The position numbers were made by a program, and so were the translations under genes. Shown piece after piece: positions 50,154 to 58,760 of a stretch of 64,000 bases of DNA (position 1 is its first letter; each line of letters begins with the position of its first letter). A model generated the notes under the pieces. That model ran no database searches and was not told where the DNA came from. It saw only the letters and a program-made list of their open reading frames with translations. Source of the stretch: JBBRRP01 sp038246305 (GTDB taxonomy: Bacteria > Myxococcota_A > Polyangia > Polyangiales > Polyangiaceae). The DNA lies in the NCBI GenBank assembly GCA_038246305.1, contig JBBRRP010000004.1, forward strand, positions 1-64,000, read 5' to 3'.

Positions 50154-53100
50154 CTAGGCGCGAGGGCCTTCTTCGCTTTCGTCTTCAAGCGAGGCTCCGT
50201 GGCATTGCTTGAATTTCTTGCCTGAGCCGCAGGGGCAGGGATCATTGCGGCCGATCTTGGGCGCTTTTCGCGTGACCGGGGGCGGAGCCGCCACCGATTC
50301 ACGCTTCTGAGCCAGTAGATCTTCTTCGTTACTGCCATCCAGCGGCTGCTCGCCGGGGTGGCGTGCGACCGCATGTTCGAGCTCCGCCAAATGGCGCTCC
50401 TCGGCCGCAGCTTCGAGTGCTGCGATTTCTTCGGTGCGCTGGATCTTCACTTCGAAGAAGCGCGTGAGCACCGTGCTCGAAACTCGCGCGATCATGTTCA
50501 AGAAGAGATTGTAGCCTTCCTTCTTGTACTCATTTTTCGGGTCGCGCTGTCCGTAGCCGCGGAGGCCAATCCCATCCCGCAAATGCTCCATGTTGTTCAG
50601 GTGTTCCACCCAAGCTTCATCGATAGCTTCGAGGTAGATGTGTCGGAAAACGCGCATCGAAAGCTCAACGCCGTGTTCCTTTTCCTTTTCACGATACAAA
50701 AGCTCGGCGCGCTCAAACAAAGTGCGCACCAGGCGGTCGGCGTCGCCGAAGCCGTCGACGTCATGGTCCGTTGAAGTTTTGAAGAATTCCTTGAAGCTCT
50801 CGTGGATCCCGCGGAAATCCCAATCTTCTGCCTGTTTGTTGGGTGGGCAACATTCTTCCACCATGGCGCTGATCACTCGATCGAGGAGATCCAGCATGCG
50901 TTCGCGTTGCTCAGACAGGCCCTGGCACACCAGGAGGTCCAGCTCCTCAACCGTGCCGAGAGCATCGCGTTTCTTTCGCGACTCTAGATCCAGCTTCACA
51001 CCCCACAGCTGGTAAACCTCACGCTGCAAGGACTCCAGCTCAACGAGCGGCTTGGCTGCTTTGAGTTCCGCGGGTGTGGGCGCTCTCGATTTCCCATCCG
51101 CTGTGCGCGGATGCAGAGGCTCTTCGGAATACATACCCACGAGTTGAGCAATCAGCGGGCGCACCGCCTCGGCGATCGACTCATCGACGGGAATAACGCG
51201 CGAACTTCCGGTGGGCTTGCCCGTTTCGTCTATTTCTTCAGGCGCGTAGCGGCCGGTGAGAAGCTGTTGGCGGAGCGCATACACCGTTTTTCGCTGCGCA
51301 TTCATCACGTCGTCGTATTCGAGCAGATTCTTGCGAATGTCGAAGTTGCGCTCTTCCACTTTACGCTGAGCATTTTCGACGCTCTTGCTGACCCAAGGAT
51401 GCTCAATCGGTTCATCATCGGGCATGCCCATGCGGTCCATGAGATTCTTCACCCGATCGCCCGCGAAGATGCGCATCAGATCGTCTTCGAGTGAAAGATA
51501 GAAACGGCTGGAGCCCGGATCCCCTTGGCGCCCAGCTCGCCCACGCAACTGATTGTCGATACGGCGCGACTCGTGGCGCTCGGTGCCGAGGATGTGCAGG
51601 CCTCCGAGCTCAATCACTTCGTCGTGCTCCAGCTTGCAGCGCTCCTGGTACTGCTTCACCAGCGTTGCGAAGGCTTCAGGCTCCGCATCGGGATGCCGAT
51701 CGTGCTCCTTGAATTCGAGGCGTGCCAGCATCTCAGGGTTCCCGCCCAGAAGAATGTCCGTCCCGCGGCCCGCCATATTCGTTGAAACGGTGATCGCGTT
51801 TTTTCGGCCTGCCTGAGCCACGACGTACGCTTCATTCTCATGATGCTTGGCGTTTAGAACGTGGTGCGCCACCTTCTTCTTGGTCAGAATGCGACTGATG
51901 GCGCCGCTTTTCTCGACGCTGGTCGTGCCCACCAGTACGGGGCGGCCAACCTTCTGCATCTCTAGGATTTCGTTGATCGCCGCCGTGAATTTCTCTTTTT
52001 CGGTTTTGTAAACCAGATCGTGGCTGTCTTCGCGCACAGCCGATTTGTTGGTTGGGATGGCGACCACGTCTAACTTGTAGGTGGTGCTAAATTCCTGGGC
52101 TTCTGTCTCAGCGGTGCCCGTCATGCCCGCAAGCTTCTTGTAGATGCGAAATAGATTTTGGAAGGTAATGGTCGCCATCGTGCGACTCTCTTCTTGAATC
52201 CGTACATTCTCCTTGGCTTCGACGGCTTGGTGCAGGCCATCGCTCCAACGCCGGCCGGAAAGTACGCGCCCCGTGAACTCATCGATGATGAGAACCTTGC
52301 CGTCGGGAGACACCATGTACTGCTGATCGCGCTTGTAGAGCGCATGCGCGCGCAGCAGCTGATTGGTGATGTGGAGAAATTGGATATTGACGGGATCGTA
52401 GAGATTCCCGATGCCAAGCATCTTTTGAACCAGATCCACCCCTTCATCGGTGAGCGTCGCGCTGTGGCCCTTTTCGTCCACCGCGTAGTGCTCATCCTTG
52501 CGCAATTTGCCTAAAACATCGTTGAGGGTGCGGTATTTCTCGCTCGCGGCTTCGGCGGCACCACTGATGATGAGCGGCGTGCGAGCCTCTTCGATCAGAA
52601 TCGAGTCCACCTCGTCGACGATCGCAAAATTGAGCTGGCGTTGCGCGTAATCCAGAGCGGAAAATTTCATGTTGTCGCGCAAGTAATCAAAGCCGAATTC
52701 GTTGTTTTGGCCGTAGCAGATATCGCGCTTATAGGCTTCCCGCTTCTCTTCGTCGGTCTGGTTATTCACCACCGTGCCGATCGTGAGCCCCAAGAAATTA
52801 TAAATCTTACCCATCCACTCCGCATCGCGAGTCGCCAGGTAGTCGTTGACCGTGATCAAATGCACACCGCGCCCTTCGAGCGCATTCAGGTAGATGGGCA
52901 AGGTGGCCACCAGAGTTTTGCCCTCGCCAGTTCTCATTTCGGCGATTCGGCCTTCGTGGAGGACCATGCCGCCCATGAGCTGCACGTCGTAGTGGCGCAT
53001 GCCGAGAGCGCGCTTGCTGGCTTCTCGGCACACGGCGAAGGCCTCCACCAAGAGATCATCCAAGCTGGCACCGTTATCCAGCTTCTCCTTGAACTCTGCC

Positions 53101-53240
53101 GTCTTGGCCTTGAGTTCGGAATCGCTCAGCTTGGCTAGCCCCGGCTCGAGATCATTGATGCGGGATACTCTGGGCGACATGCGCTTGACGGCGCGTTCGT
53201 TGGAGGTTCCGAAGAGTGTTTTGGCGACCCAAGTCAGCAT
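50154..53240 (-). CDS. secA: Preprotein translocase motor SecA
   Basis: SecA is the ATPase that pushes unfolded preproteins through SecYEG. At 1028 residues it is longer than the 901-residue E. coli protein. All core motifs are present: MRTGEGKT (102-109), VDEVDSILIDEARTP-like IVDEVDSILIEEARTP, the PPXD region, TNMAGRGTDI, and LRGRAGRQGDPG. The C-terminal zinc domain is intact (RNDPCPCGSGKKFKQCHG), suggesting SecB or ribosome contact. Extra length lies mostly between the helicase core and helical scaffold (around AEPLHPRTADGKSRAPTPAE). It is divergent from ttcA across 191 bases. Confidence 0.97.
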   Translation of the reverse strand: MLTWVAKTLFGTSNERAVKRMSPRVSRINDLEPGLAKLSDSELKAKTAEFKEKLDNGASLDDLLVEAFAVCREASKRALGMRHYDVQLMGGMVLHEGRIAEMRTGEGKTLVATLPIYLNALEGRGVHLITVNDYLATRDAEWMGKIYNFLGLTIGTVVNNQTDEEKREAYKRDICYGQNNEFGFDYLRDNMKFSALDYAQRQLNFAIVDEVDSILIEEARTPLIISGAAEAASEKYRTLNDVLGKLRKDEHYAVDEKGHSATLTDEGVDLVQKMLGIGNLYDPVNIQFLHITNQLLRAHALYKRDQQYMVSPDGKVLIIDEFTGRVLSGRRWSDGLHQAVEAKENVRIQEESRTMATITFQNLFRIYKKLAGMTGTAETEAQEFSTTYKLDVVAIPTNKSAVREDSHDLVYKTEKEKFTAAINEILEMQKVGRPVLVGTTSVEKSGAISRILTKKKVAHHVLNAKHHENEAYVVAQAGRKNAITVSTNMAGRGTDILLGGNPEMLARLEFKEHDRHPDAEPEAFATLVKQYQERCKLEHDEVIELGGLHILGTERHESRRIDNQLRGRAGRQGDPGSSRFYLSLEDDLMRIFAGDRVKNLMDRMGMPDDEPIEHPWVSKSVENAQRKVEERNFDIRKNLLEYDDVMNAQRKTVYALRQQLLTGRYAPEEIDETGKPTGSSRVIPVDESIAEAVRPLIAQLVGMYSEEPLHPRTADGKSRAPTPAELKAAKPLVELESLQREVYQLWGVKLDLESRKKRDALGTVEELDLLVCQGLSEQRERMLDLLDRVISAMVEECCPPNKQAEDWDFRGIHESFKEFFKTSTDHDVDGFGDADRLVRTLFERAELLYREKEKEHGVELSMRVFRHIYLEAIDEAWVEHLNNMEHLRDGIGLRGYGQRDPKNEYKKEGYNLFLNMIARVSSTVLTRFFEVKIQRTEEIAALEAAAEERHLAELEHAVARHPGEQPLDGSNEEDLLAQKRESVAAPPPVTRKAPKIGRNDPCPCGSGKKFKQCHGASLEDESEEGPRA

Positions 53241-53431
53241 GCGATAGTCTCGTGTTCAGACGGTGTACCTAGAACGGAAGTGTGAAGGCCTGCTTTGGCT
53301 TTAGGGGCGGGCAAGCGGTTCGGAAGCTAATCCCTCAGAACGGCGTGTGCCAGGCCTCGGGAGTCATTTTCGGGCCATCGGGTGGCGTCTGGGGGCCAAA
53401 ACTGGAGGTTTTAGGCTAGCGTGCCGCCGCC

Positions 53432-54283
53432 ATGCGAGATCCCGAGCACCAGCTGTACCGCGAGTTGAAGCGGACCTGCCAGAAATACGCTTTGGTTGCC
53501 GAAGGGGATCGGATCTTGGTGGCCGTGAGCGGAGGCAAGGATAGCTACACCTTACTCCAGCTCTTGCAGCGCTTAAAGCGAGAGCTGCCGTTTGCATTTG
53601 AGCTTATCGCAGTGCATTTAGATCAGCAACAGCCTGGCTACGACGGCACCACTCTCGAAAAGTGGCTCACGGAAAAGGCGTACAACTTCGAGATCCTCTC
53701 CGAAGACACGTACTTGGTGGTGACATCTCATCTGGACAGCAAATCAACGTACTGCTCACTCTGTTCGCGGCTACGGCGCGGGATCCTTTATTCTGCTGCT
53801 GAGCGTCTCGGTTGCAACAAGATCGCGCTGGGCCATCATCGGGACGACGCGCTCCAGACCTTTCTCTTGAACATGCTTTATTCTGGCAAGCTTCAGGCCA
53901 TGCCCGCTTCCTACCGCACGGACGATGGCAAGTTTGAAGTGATTCGGCCGCTGATCGGTTGCTCGGAGTCGTCGATTCGGGAGTTTGCAGAGAAGCAGGC
54001 GTTTCCAATTTTGCCCTGTAATCTGTGCGGCTCCCAAGAGGGGCTCAAGCGCCAACGCATGGCGGAGCTGCTTTCCGAGCTGGAGCAGGAGATCCCCAAC
54101 GTTCGCAGCACGCTCAGCGCCGCGCTCGCCAATGTGATCCCGACGCACTTGCTCGATACGGATTTGCTGGCTGCTTGGGCGGAACGGCCCGTTCACGTGC
54201 GTCCGAGAGAAACCGTCAACCGACGAGAATCGCACCATGCCGCGCTCCCACGGGTTGCAGCGCGAAGGCTACCGATTGCGTGA
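53432..54283 (+). CDS. ttcA: tRNA 2-thiocytidine(32) synthetase TtcA
   Basis: TtcA thiolates cytidine 32 of tRNA using ATP and an iron-sulfur cluster. The 283-residue protein has the PP-loop VSGGKDSYTL (SGGKDS at 33-38), the CXXC motif YCSLCSRLRRG, GHHRDDALQT and a later PCNLCGSQ. These cysteines are those used for the cluster in TtcA. The last 35 residues, with RPRETVNRRESHH, are a basic tail beyond the usual end. Its stop codon overlaps the GTG of the GreA/GreB-type gene (GTGA), so the two are translated together. Confidence 0.92.
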   Translation: MRDPEHQLYRELKRTCQKYALVAEGDRILVAVSGGKDSYTLLQLLQRLKRELPFAFELIAVHLDQQQPGYDGTTLEKWLTEKAYNFEILSEDTYLVVTSHLDSKSTYCSLCSRLRRGILYSAAERLGCNKIALGHHRDDALQTFLLNMLYSGKLQAMPASYRTDDGKFEVIRPLIGCSESSIREFAEKQAFPILPCNLCGSQEGLKRQRMAELLSELEQEIPNVRSTLSAALANVIPTHLLDTDLLAAWAERPVHVRPRETVNRRESHHAALPRVAARRLPIA

Positions 54284-54801
54284 TTGCGAAGACTGACAAA
54301 GTTGAGTTGTTGGCAGGCCTCAAGCGTCAGCTCGAGGCAGAATTGGCGGTGATGGAGCATGCGCATCAGCAATCTCGCGAAGGCGCAACGCACGAGGAAG
54401 CGCGTTCCGAAGGCGATAAAGACATGCGATCGACGGAAGTGAGCTATTTGGCGCGGGGCCAGGCCCTGCGCGTGGTTGAGCTTGTGGAAGGGCTAACCAA
54501 GCTGTCAATGCTGCGAGCTCGAAAGTTTTCGGAGAGCGATCCACTCGCCATGGGAGCCCTCGTGCGTTTGGAAGATCAGAACTCAGGAGAAGCTTCGTGC
54601 TTTCTTTTGGCACCGGCCGGAGCTGGTGCGCGGCTGTCGGCGTGTGAGGCAGGCTCGGGCAAAGCTCAAGAGTTGGAAGTAGTGGTGCTCACCGCAGGTT
54701 CTCCGCTCGGCCGAGCTCTCTTAGGCCAAAGGTTAGGGGACGAAGTGGAGCTGATTGTCCCAGCAAAAAAGCGTTCTTATGTGATCGTTGAGCTGGCGTG
54801 A
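54280..54801 (+). CDS. GreA/GreB-family transcription factor-like protein
   Basis: The 173-residue protein has the C-terminal GreA/GreB FKBP-like domain: GALVRLEDQNSGEASCFLL, VVVLTAGSPLGRALLGQRLGDEVEL and SYVIVEL. The N-terminal part (KVELLAGLKRQLEAELAVME, GATHEEARSEGDKDMRSTE) is shorter than the GreA coiled coil and lacks a clear acidic tip, so it may bind RNA polymerase without stimulating cleavage. The GTG start overlaps the ttcA stop; an open frame continues upstream but there it is a shadow of ttcA. Confidence 0.82.
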   Translation: MIAKTDKVELLAGLKRQLEAELAVMEHAHQQSREGATHEEARSEGDKDMRSTEVSYLARGQALRVVELVEGLTKLSMLRARKFSESDPLAMGALVRLEDQNSGEASCFLLAPAGAGARLSACEAGSGKAQELEVVVLTAGSPLGRALLGQRLGDEVELIVPAKKRSYVIVELA

Positions 54802-54868
54802 AATCGATGTCTAGGCCCGTGATCCACGGAAAGCCTTCGGTTTGTCGGGAAATGATGCCCTCCCCGCC

Positions 54869-54935
54869 GCCGCGGAGCGCGGCAGTCGCCCCTCCCCGGC
54901 ATCGTCCGTCGTGGCCGGGTCGCTGCGGGAGGGGC
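54869..54935. repeat. Cluster of strong GC hairpins
   Basis: GCCGCG-GAG-CGCGGC forms a tight hairpin at 54869-54883. It is followed by a long imperfect one in which GCCCCTCCC (54888-54896) pairs with GGGAGGGGC (54927-54935), with an inner CCGGC/GCCGG stem. There is no T run after either stem, so a standard intrinsic terminator is not obvious. A REP-like or MITE-like element is possible. Confidence 0.55.
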
Positions 54936-55022
54936 ATGACCCCGGGGACAACGGGCACGACCGGGACGGGGTTGCGGGCCGGCGCTTTACGCTTGCCTGG
55001 TGAGCCCTTTCGTTCGTTGAAA

Positions 55023-55044
55023 GATAGTAAGCATGCTTACTATC
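55023..55044. repeat. Perfect 22-bp palindrome
   Basis: GATAGTAAGCA is followed immediately by its exact reverse complement, giving an uninterrupted 22-base palindrome with no loop. It contains GCATGC at its centre and is AT-richer than its flanks. An operator for a dimeric repressor, or a recombination or methylation-related site, would look like this. No gene starts directly next to it. Confidence 0.8.
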
Positions 55045-55099
55045 GTGTGTTCGACTTTGAGATAGAGGTCACGCACCAGTTTGGGAGCTGAAACTTAAG

Positions 55100-55951
55100 C
55101 TAGAAGTCGTAGCGGATGCCAAACTCAGCTGAGCTACCGGCACTAAGTTCGCGGATGAAATAGGGCTCGAACGAGAACGTTCTGTCGTTGCCCCAGATTG
55201 GCAAGCGGTCTGGCGGAAAGGTCGTCTCCGTTTGCACTTGCCCCAGCTTCGGGTGCCGTTGAAGCATCCGCAACGGCTCAGCTGTGGGCTCCAATTCGAG
55301 GGCTAGGTAATAGCCACGCTCCCAATCGCTTTGGGGCTTTTGCTCGATGAATCCAGCCTGGTTCAGCGCATAGCCCGCATTTTCGGGGACCTTAAATGCG
55401 AGCGAGGGCTTGCAACAAATACCGCCTTCGTTCAGCGGGAAAAACGGATGGGCAAACCATTCGAGGGGGAGGGGCCGTGTCCCAGTGTTTTCAATGTGGG
55501 TCTCCGAGGAGAGCGAGCGATCATGGAGTGAGACCGTGCGCTTCAGGCGATAACTATAATCTCTAAATACATCTTCACAGGTTAACGTGAGCGACGTGGG
55601 CGTACTCTCAACGCGCCAGGGCAGGAAGCGCAGCACCTCAGGGTTATGATGCGCAAACGAGGGTTTCAGCTGGCCCGTGCGCCTGGCTCGCCCCACGCCA
55701 ATCACAGCCACCTCTTCGCCTAGCGCTGCGTCTTCATTGAGCACGCGCACAAATTGTTCAGGTGCTCCTTGCCCGTGAAAGACATCGGGATTTGCCGCGG
55801 GAAACTGTGGCCCCGCCAAGAGTGGGCCCAAGGCTTGGTCGCTCACTTGATAGATGTAGCCGCCGACGCAATAGCGTGAACCCAAGCGAGCCAGATCGTG
55901 AGCGGGATCCAGAATTTCCACGTCGAGTTGTGAGTTCTTAAGGTGAAACAT
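55100..55951 (-). CDS. Aldose-1-epimerase/mutarotase-like protein
   Basis: This 283-residue protein is beta-rich and resembles the galactose mutarotase supersandwich fold loosely: SRYCVGGYIYQVSD near the start, then YSYRLKRTVSLHDRSLSSETHIENTGTRPLPLEWFAHPFFPL, a pattern seen in carbohydrate-binding epimerase-like proteins. The catalytic histidine and glutamate pair cannot be assigned with confidence. The start at the ATG at 55951 sits one base after the recQ stop (TGACATG), so translation may be coupled to recQ; the open frame further upstream is the shadow of recQ. Confidence 0.6.
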   Translation of the reverse strand: MFHLKNSQLDVEILDPAHDLARLGSRYCVGGYIYQVSDQALGPLLAGPQFPAANPDVFHGQGAPEQFVRVLNEDAALGEEVAVIGVGRARRTGQLKPSFAHHNPEVLRFLPWRVESTPTSLTLTCEDVFRDYSYRLKRTVSLHDRSLSSETHIENTGTRPLPLEWFAHPFFPLNEGGICCKPSLAFKVPENAGYALNQAGFIEQKPQSDWERGYYLALELEPTAEPLRMLQRHPKLGQVQTETTFPPDRLPIWGNDRTFSFEPYFIRELSAGSSAEFGIRYDF

Positions 55952-55952
55952 G

Positions 55953-57857
55953 TCATTCCTGTGGGTTCGCTTGCACGACTTGCAGAAATCCCGGCCCATA
56001 AGCAGCAGCTTTAGCGGGGCCAATCCCGTGAACGAGTAACAGCGCCGCCTCAGTCTTAGGGCGGAGCGTTGCGATGTCGCGAAGCGTGCGATCACTCGCG
56101 ACCACGTACGCAGGCACGCCTTGGGTTTGGGCCACCTCCAAGCGATGGCCCCGCAAGGCTTCGAAGAGAGCATGCGATGCAGGATCGATGGCTTCGTCGG
56201 CCCGGGTGCCCGCGCGTCCTCCCGTGGAGTTGGCTAGCGGCGCGGGCGAGCGGTCGCGTGGGGGTAGCCGCAGACGAATCGGGCGCAGCCCCTTCATCGC
56301 TTCTCGGCCCTCTAGCGTGAGGCGGATAAGCGGACGCTCATCTTTGGTGAAGTTGAGCCAGCCAGCGGTCATGCAGCGTCGCAAAAGCTTAGTGAGCCAG
56401 TCTTCGGAATAGGCTTTGAGCACACCGAATGTCGGTGAATCGTCGAGCGCCATCCTCTCCAAACGTGGATCTTTTTGGCCCCGCGCGAGCTTCACTGCAG
56501 CCATCAAGCCAAGTTGCGCGTGCACGCGAGCCACGGCGCTCAGCGCTTTTCTGACGATCAATGCCGTCTCTTGCTCGTCCGCGTCGTCGTCGGTTGCAAG
56601 GCCCAGACACACGTCGCAGCGCCCGCAACCTTGCAGTGTTTCGGCTTCATCCTCGAAGTAGCGCAGGATCGCGTCGTGGCGGCAGCTCCCCCCCTCCACC
56701 CAACGCATGAGTTCAAGGAAGAGGTTCCACTTGTGCTCGACGACGCTCGCATCGGGGGCGCGCCCGTCCACTTCCTTCTGCAAGAGCTGGCGACGGAGTG
56801 CTAGATCTTGAGGTCGCGCTAGCAGTAAACCTATCGCCGGCTCACCGTCTCGGCCGGCACGCCCCACTTCTTGATAATAGGCCTCAATCGAGCCGGGCGG
56901 CCCCAGATGCACCACAGCGCGCACATCCCCGCGATCGATGCCCATCCCGAACGCGTTGGTGGCCACGACGATGGTCGCCTCGCCGTGAATAAAGCTGGCT
57001 TGCGCCCGCTCTCGCTGCTTCGAAGGCAGACCCGCATGATACGCCGCCGTACGCCAACCGAGAGCCGCCAAGCGTGCGGCTTCCTTCTCTGCGCCTTTAC
57101 GGGTGGGAGAATAGACAATCGCCGTTCCCAGCGGTTTCTTGGGCTTTCCGAGCGCCTCTTCCAGCGTCGCATCCACGTGTTTTTCGCGTTCGCGCAGCGA
57201 TGAAATTTCTCGTGCTCTCAGGATCAAATTGGGGCGTGCAAAACCGCGCAGCACTTGCGGCGTGTCGGAGCCGAGGCCTAAGCGTTGCAAGATCTCATCC
57301 CGCACGATGGGGGTTGCTGTCGCGGTGCAGGCTAAGATCTTGGCGCCTGCCATCTGCCGCACAAAGTCCCCAATTCCCAAATAATCCGGGCGAAAGTCAT
57401 GACCCCATTCGCTGATGCAATGGGCTTCATCGATCGCGATGAGCGGGCAGGCGAGTGCCCGCACCGTGGCGCGGAAACCTGGATAGGCGAGTCGCTCAGG
57501 AGCCACGTACAGCAGCTGATAATCGCCGCGCGCTAGCTTCGCCAAACGTTGCTTGGTCTCTTCGGGTGGCAACGTGGCGGCCAAATAGGTCGCAGAAATG
57601 CCGCGCGCCGTGAGCGCAGCAACTTGATCGTGCATGAGTGCGATCAGCGGGGAAATCACCAACGTGGTTCCCGAAAGCAGCGACCCCGGAAGCTGATAGC
57701 AGAGGCTCTTACCGCCTCCAGTTGGCGCCACGAGCAGCAATTTGCCATGTTCGAGCAATGCCAAAATGGACTCGCGCTGGCCCGGTCGGAACTCCGAATA
57801 TCCAAGCCTTTGCAGCCCAGCATCGAGGTCGAGCACTCCGGGAGCTGCCGCCGTCAC
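55953..57857 (-). CDS. recQ: ATP-dependent DNA helicase RecQ
   Basis: RecQ is a 3'-5' helicase in recombination and fork repair. Motifs: LQRLGYSEFRPGQ (motif 0), APTGGGKSLCYQLP (Walker A), AIDEAHCISEWGHDFRP, ACTATAT, VVATNAFGMGIDRGDVRAVVH, and YYQEVGRAGRDG. The zinc site (CRHDAILRYFEDE, CGRCDVC), an RQC-like part and a C-terminal HRDC domain with ASHALFEALRGHRLEVAQ follow. The start is uncertain: the frame is open to 58202, but that overlaps the divergent lipoprotein gene. I take GTG at 57857, close to the first conserved motif, giving about 634 residues. TTG at 57893 is another option. Confidence 0.9.
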   Translation of the reverse strand: MTAAAPGVLDLDAGLQRLGYSEFRPGQRESILALLEHGKLLLVAPTGGGKSLCYQLPGSLLSGTTLVISPLIALMHDQVAALTARGISATYLAATLPPEETKQRLAKLARGDYQLLYVAPERLAYPGFRATVRALACPLIAIDEAHCISEWGHDFRPDYLGIGDFVRQMAGAKILACTATATPIVRDEILQRLGLGSDTPQVLRGFARPNLILRAREISSLREREKHVDATLEEALGKPKKPLGTAIVYSPTRKGAEKEAARLAALGWRTAAYHAGLPSKQRERAQASFIHGEATIVVATNAFGMGIDRGDVRAVVHLGPPGSIEAYYQEVGRAGRDGEPAIGLLLARPQDLALRRQLLQKEVDGRAPDASVVEHKWNLFLELMRWVEGGSCRHDAILRYFEDEAETLQGCGRCDVCLGLATDDDADEQETALIVRKALSAVARVHAQLGLMAAVKLARGQKDPRLERMALDDSPTFGVLKAYSEDWLTKLLRRCMTAGWLNFTKDERPLIRLTLEGREAMKGLRPIRLRLPPRDRSPAPLANSTGGRAGTRADEAIDPASHALFEALRGHRLEVAQTQGVPAYVVASDRTLRDIATLRPKTEAALLLVHGIGPAKAAAYGPGFLQVVQANPQE

Positions 57858-57945
57858 AGTTGGGTGTATGCGCGAGCTGGCAGCTGAGAACAAGTGATAA
57901 GGCCGGGCCTTGCCTTCCCGGCGCCTATCATCGACACTCCTGTCC

Positions 57946-58758
57946 GTGAGGTTGTGGATAGCGTGTGGATTAGTGTTGGTGGGCATGGTTGTCGCCGCGG
58001 CTTGTGCGGGTCCAACGACCGCGCCGTGTACCCCGCAAACTTGGAAGGGCATGTGCCTTGCCCGCTCGATCGTGAAGACGAAGGAGGTGGAATTCCCCGT
58101 GCCGATGTCGGTCTTCGAGGTCATTTTTTCACCCCAACCCAATACCCAAACACCCAATTTGACGCCTCCAGAAGTTCGTTTGGAGTACCGCGTGCGGGGC
58201 ATTTACGAAGAAGCCTTACGCGCGTATCTGAAGACTTACGAAACGGTGGCGTGTAGCGCGACGCCACCAGCGCCAGACTCCTGCTTTCCGGGTCCCGTTC
58301 AGATCGATGCTCCAGCGTTCGATCCGGCGACGGTGGAAGCTGCCGCACCCGCTGGCCCTTCTGGCTGCGCAAAGATTGAGGCTGGGGCGGTACAAGCCGA
58401 GGGTGTGCCGTTCAACGCCCCGGCTAGCTTGCAAGAGTCGCTCTTGTTTGAGCAAAACCTTGCGACACCCGCCGCAGAGAGCTTGAAGCTGCTGGATAAG
58501 ATAGCAGAAGATTTGAAGGCGGCGCCGAGCATCGATTGTGTGTCCGTGGTCGGGTCGGTGACACTCGGTGAGCCACAGGTTTTGGCGAGCCAACGTGCCC
58601 AAGCCGTTCGCGCGGCGTTAGTCGAACGCGGTGTTGAAGCAGGGCGACTCAATACCTTGAGCGCGAGTGTGGCGATTGCGGGCGACGGCCAGCGTGCAGA
58701 AGTGCCTTCTGAGCGGCGAGTGATCTTGCGTGTGGTGTTGCAGTCCGCCGGAGAGTAG
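57946..58758 (+). CDS. Outer-membrane lipoprotein with OmpA-like C-terminus
   Basis: The product of about 270 residues begins with a lipoprotein signal, RLWIACGLVLVGMVVAAAC, with the lipobox cysteine near residue 21. The C-terminal part (about 155-270) resembles a degenerate OmpA-like peptidoglycan-binding domain: SVTLGEPQVLASQRAQAVRAALVERGVEAGRL and PSERRVILRV. The GTG at 57946 gives the best signal peptide; a TTG at 57910 is possible. Two bases after its stop the deacetylase gene begins, so the three genes up to 60792 look like one operon. It probably tethers the envelope; that is inference. Confidence 0.72.
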   Translation: MRLWIACGLVLVGMVVAAACAGPTTAPCTPQTWKGMCLARSIVKTKEVEFPVPMSVFEVIFSPQPNTQTPNLTPPEVRLEYRVRGIYEEALRAYLKTYETVACSATPPAPDSCFPGPVQIDAPAFDPATVEAAAPAGPSGCAKIEAGAVQAEGVPFNAPASLQESLLFEQNLATPAAESLKLLDKIAEDLKAAPSIDCVSVVGSVTLGEPQVLASQRAQAVRAALVERGVEAGRLNTLSASVAIAGDGQRAEVPSERRVILRVVLQSAGE

Positions 58759-58760
58759 GC

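Larger units (their letters stand above)
54802..55099. other. GC-rich structured intergenic segment between convergent genes
   Basis: These 298 bases lie between the 3' ends of the GreA/GreB-like gene and the mutarotase-like gene. About 54850-54980 is far more GC-rich than its surroundings and full of hairpins; the part after 55010 is not, and holds a perfect palindrome. A 97-codon open frame from GTG 54798 crosses the whole region, overlapping the upstream stop, but its product is a low-complexity Pro/Arg/Gly string, so I do not call it a gene. Confidence 0.5.

Noticed and set aside
54798..55091. 97-codon frame starting in the GreA/GreB-like gene stop (GTGA)
   Set aside because: The overlap is suggestive, but the product is a low-complexity string made by the GC-rich structured segment, with no conserved-looking core. 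I keep it as intergenic.
57858..58202. Upstream extension of recQ
   Set aside because: It overlaps the divergent lipoprotein gene and lacks any RecQ-like sequence; its residues look like a non-coding translation.
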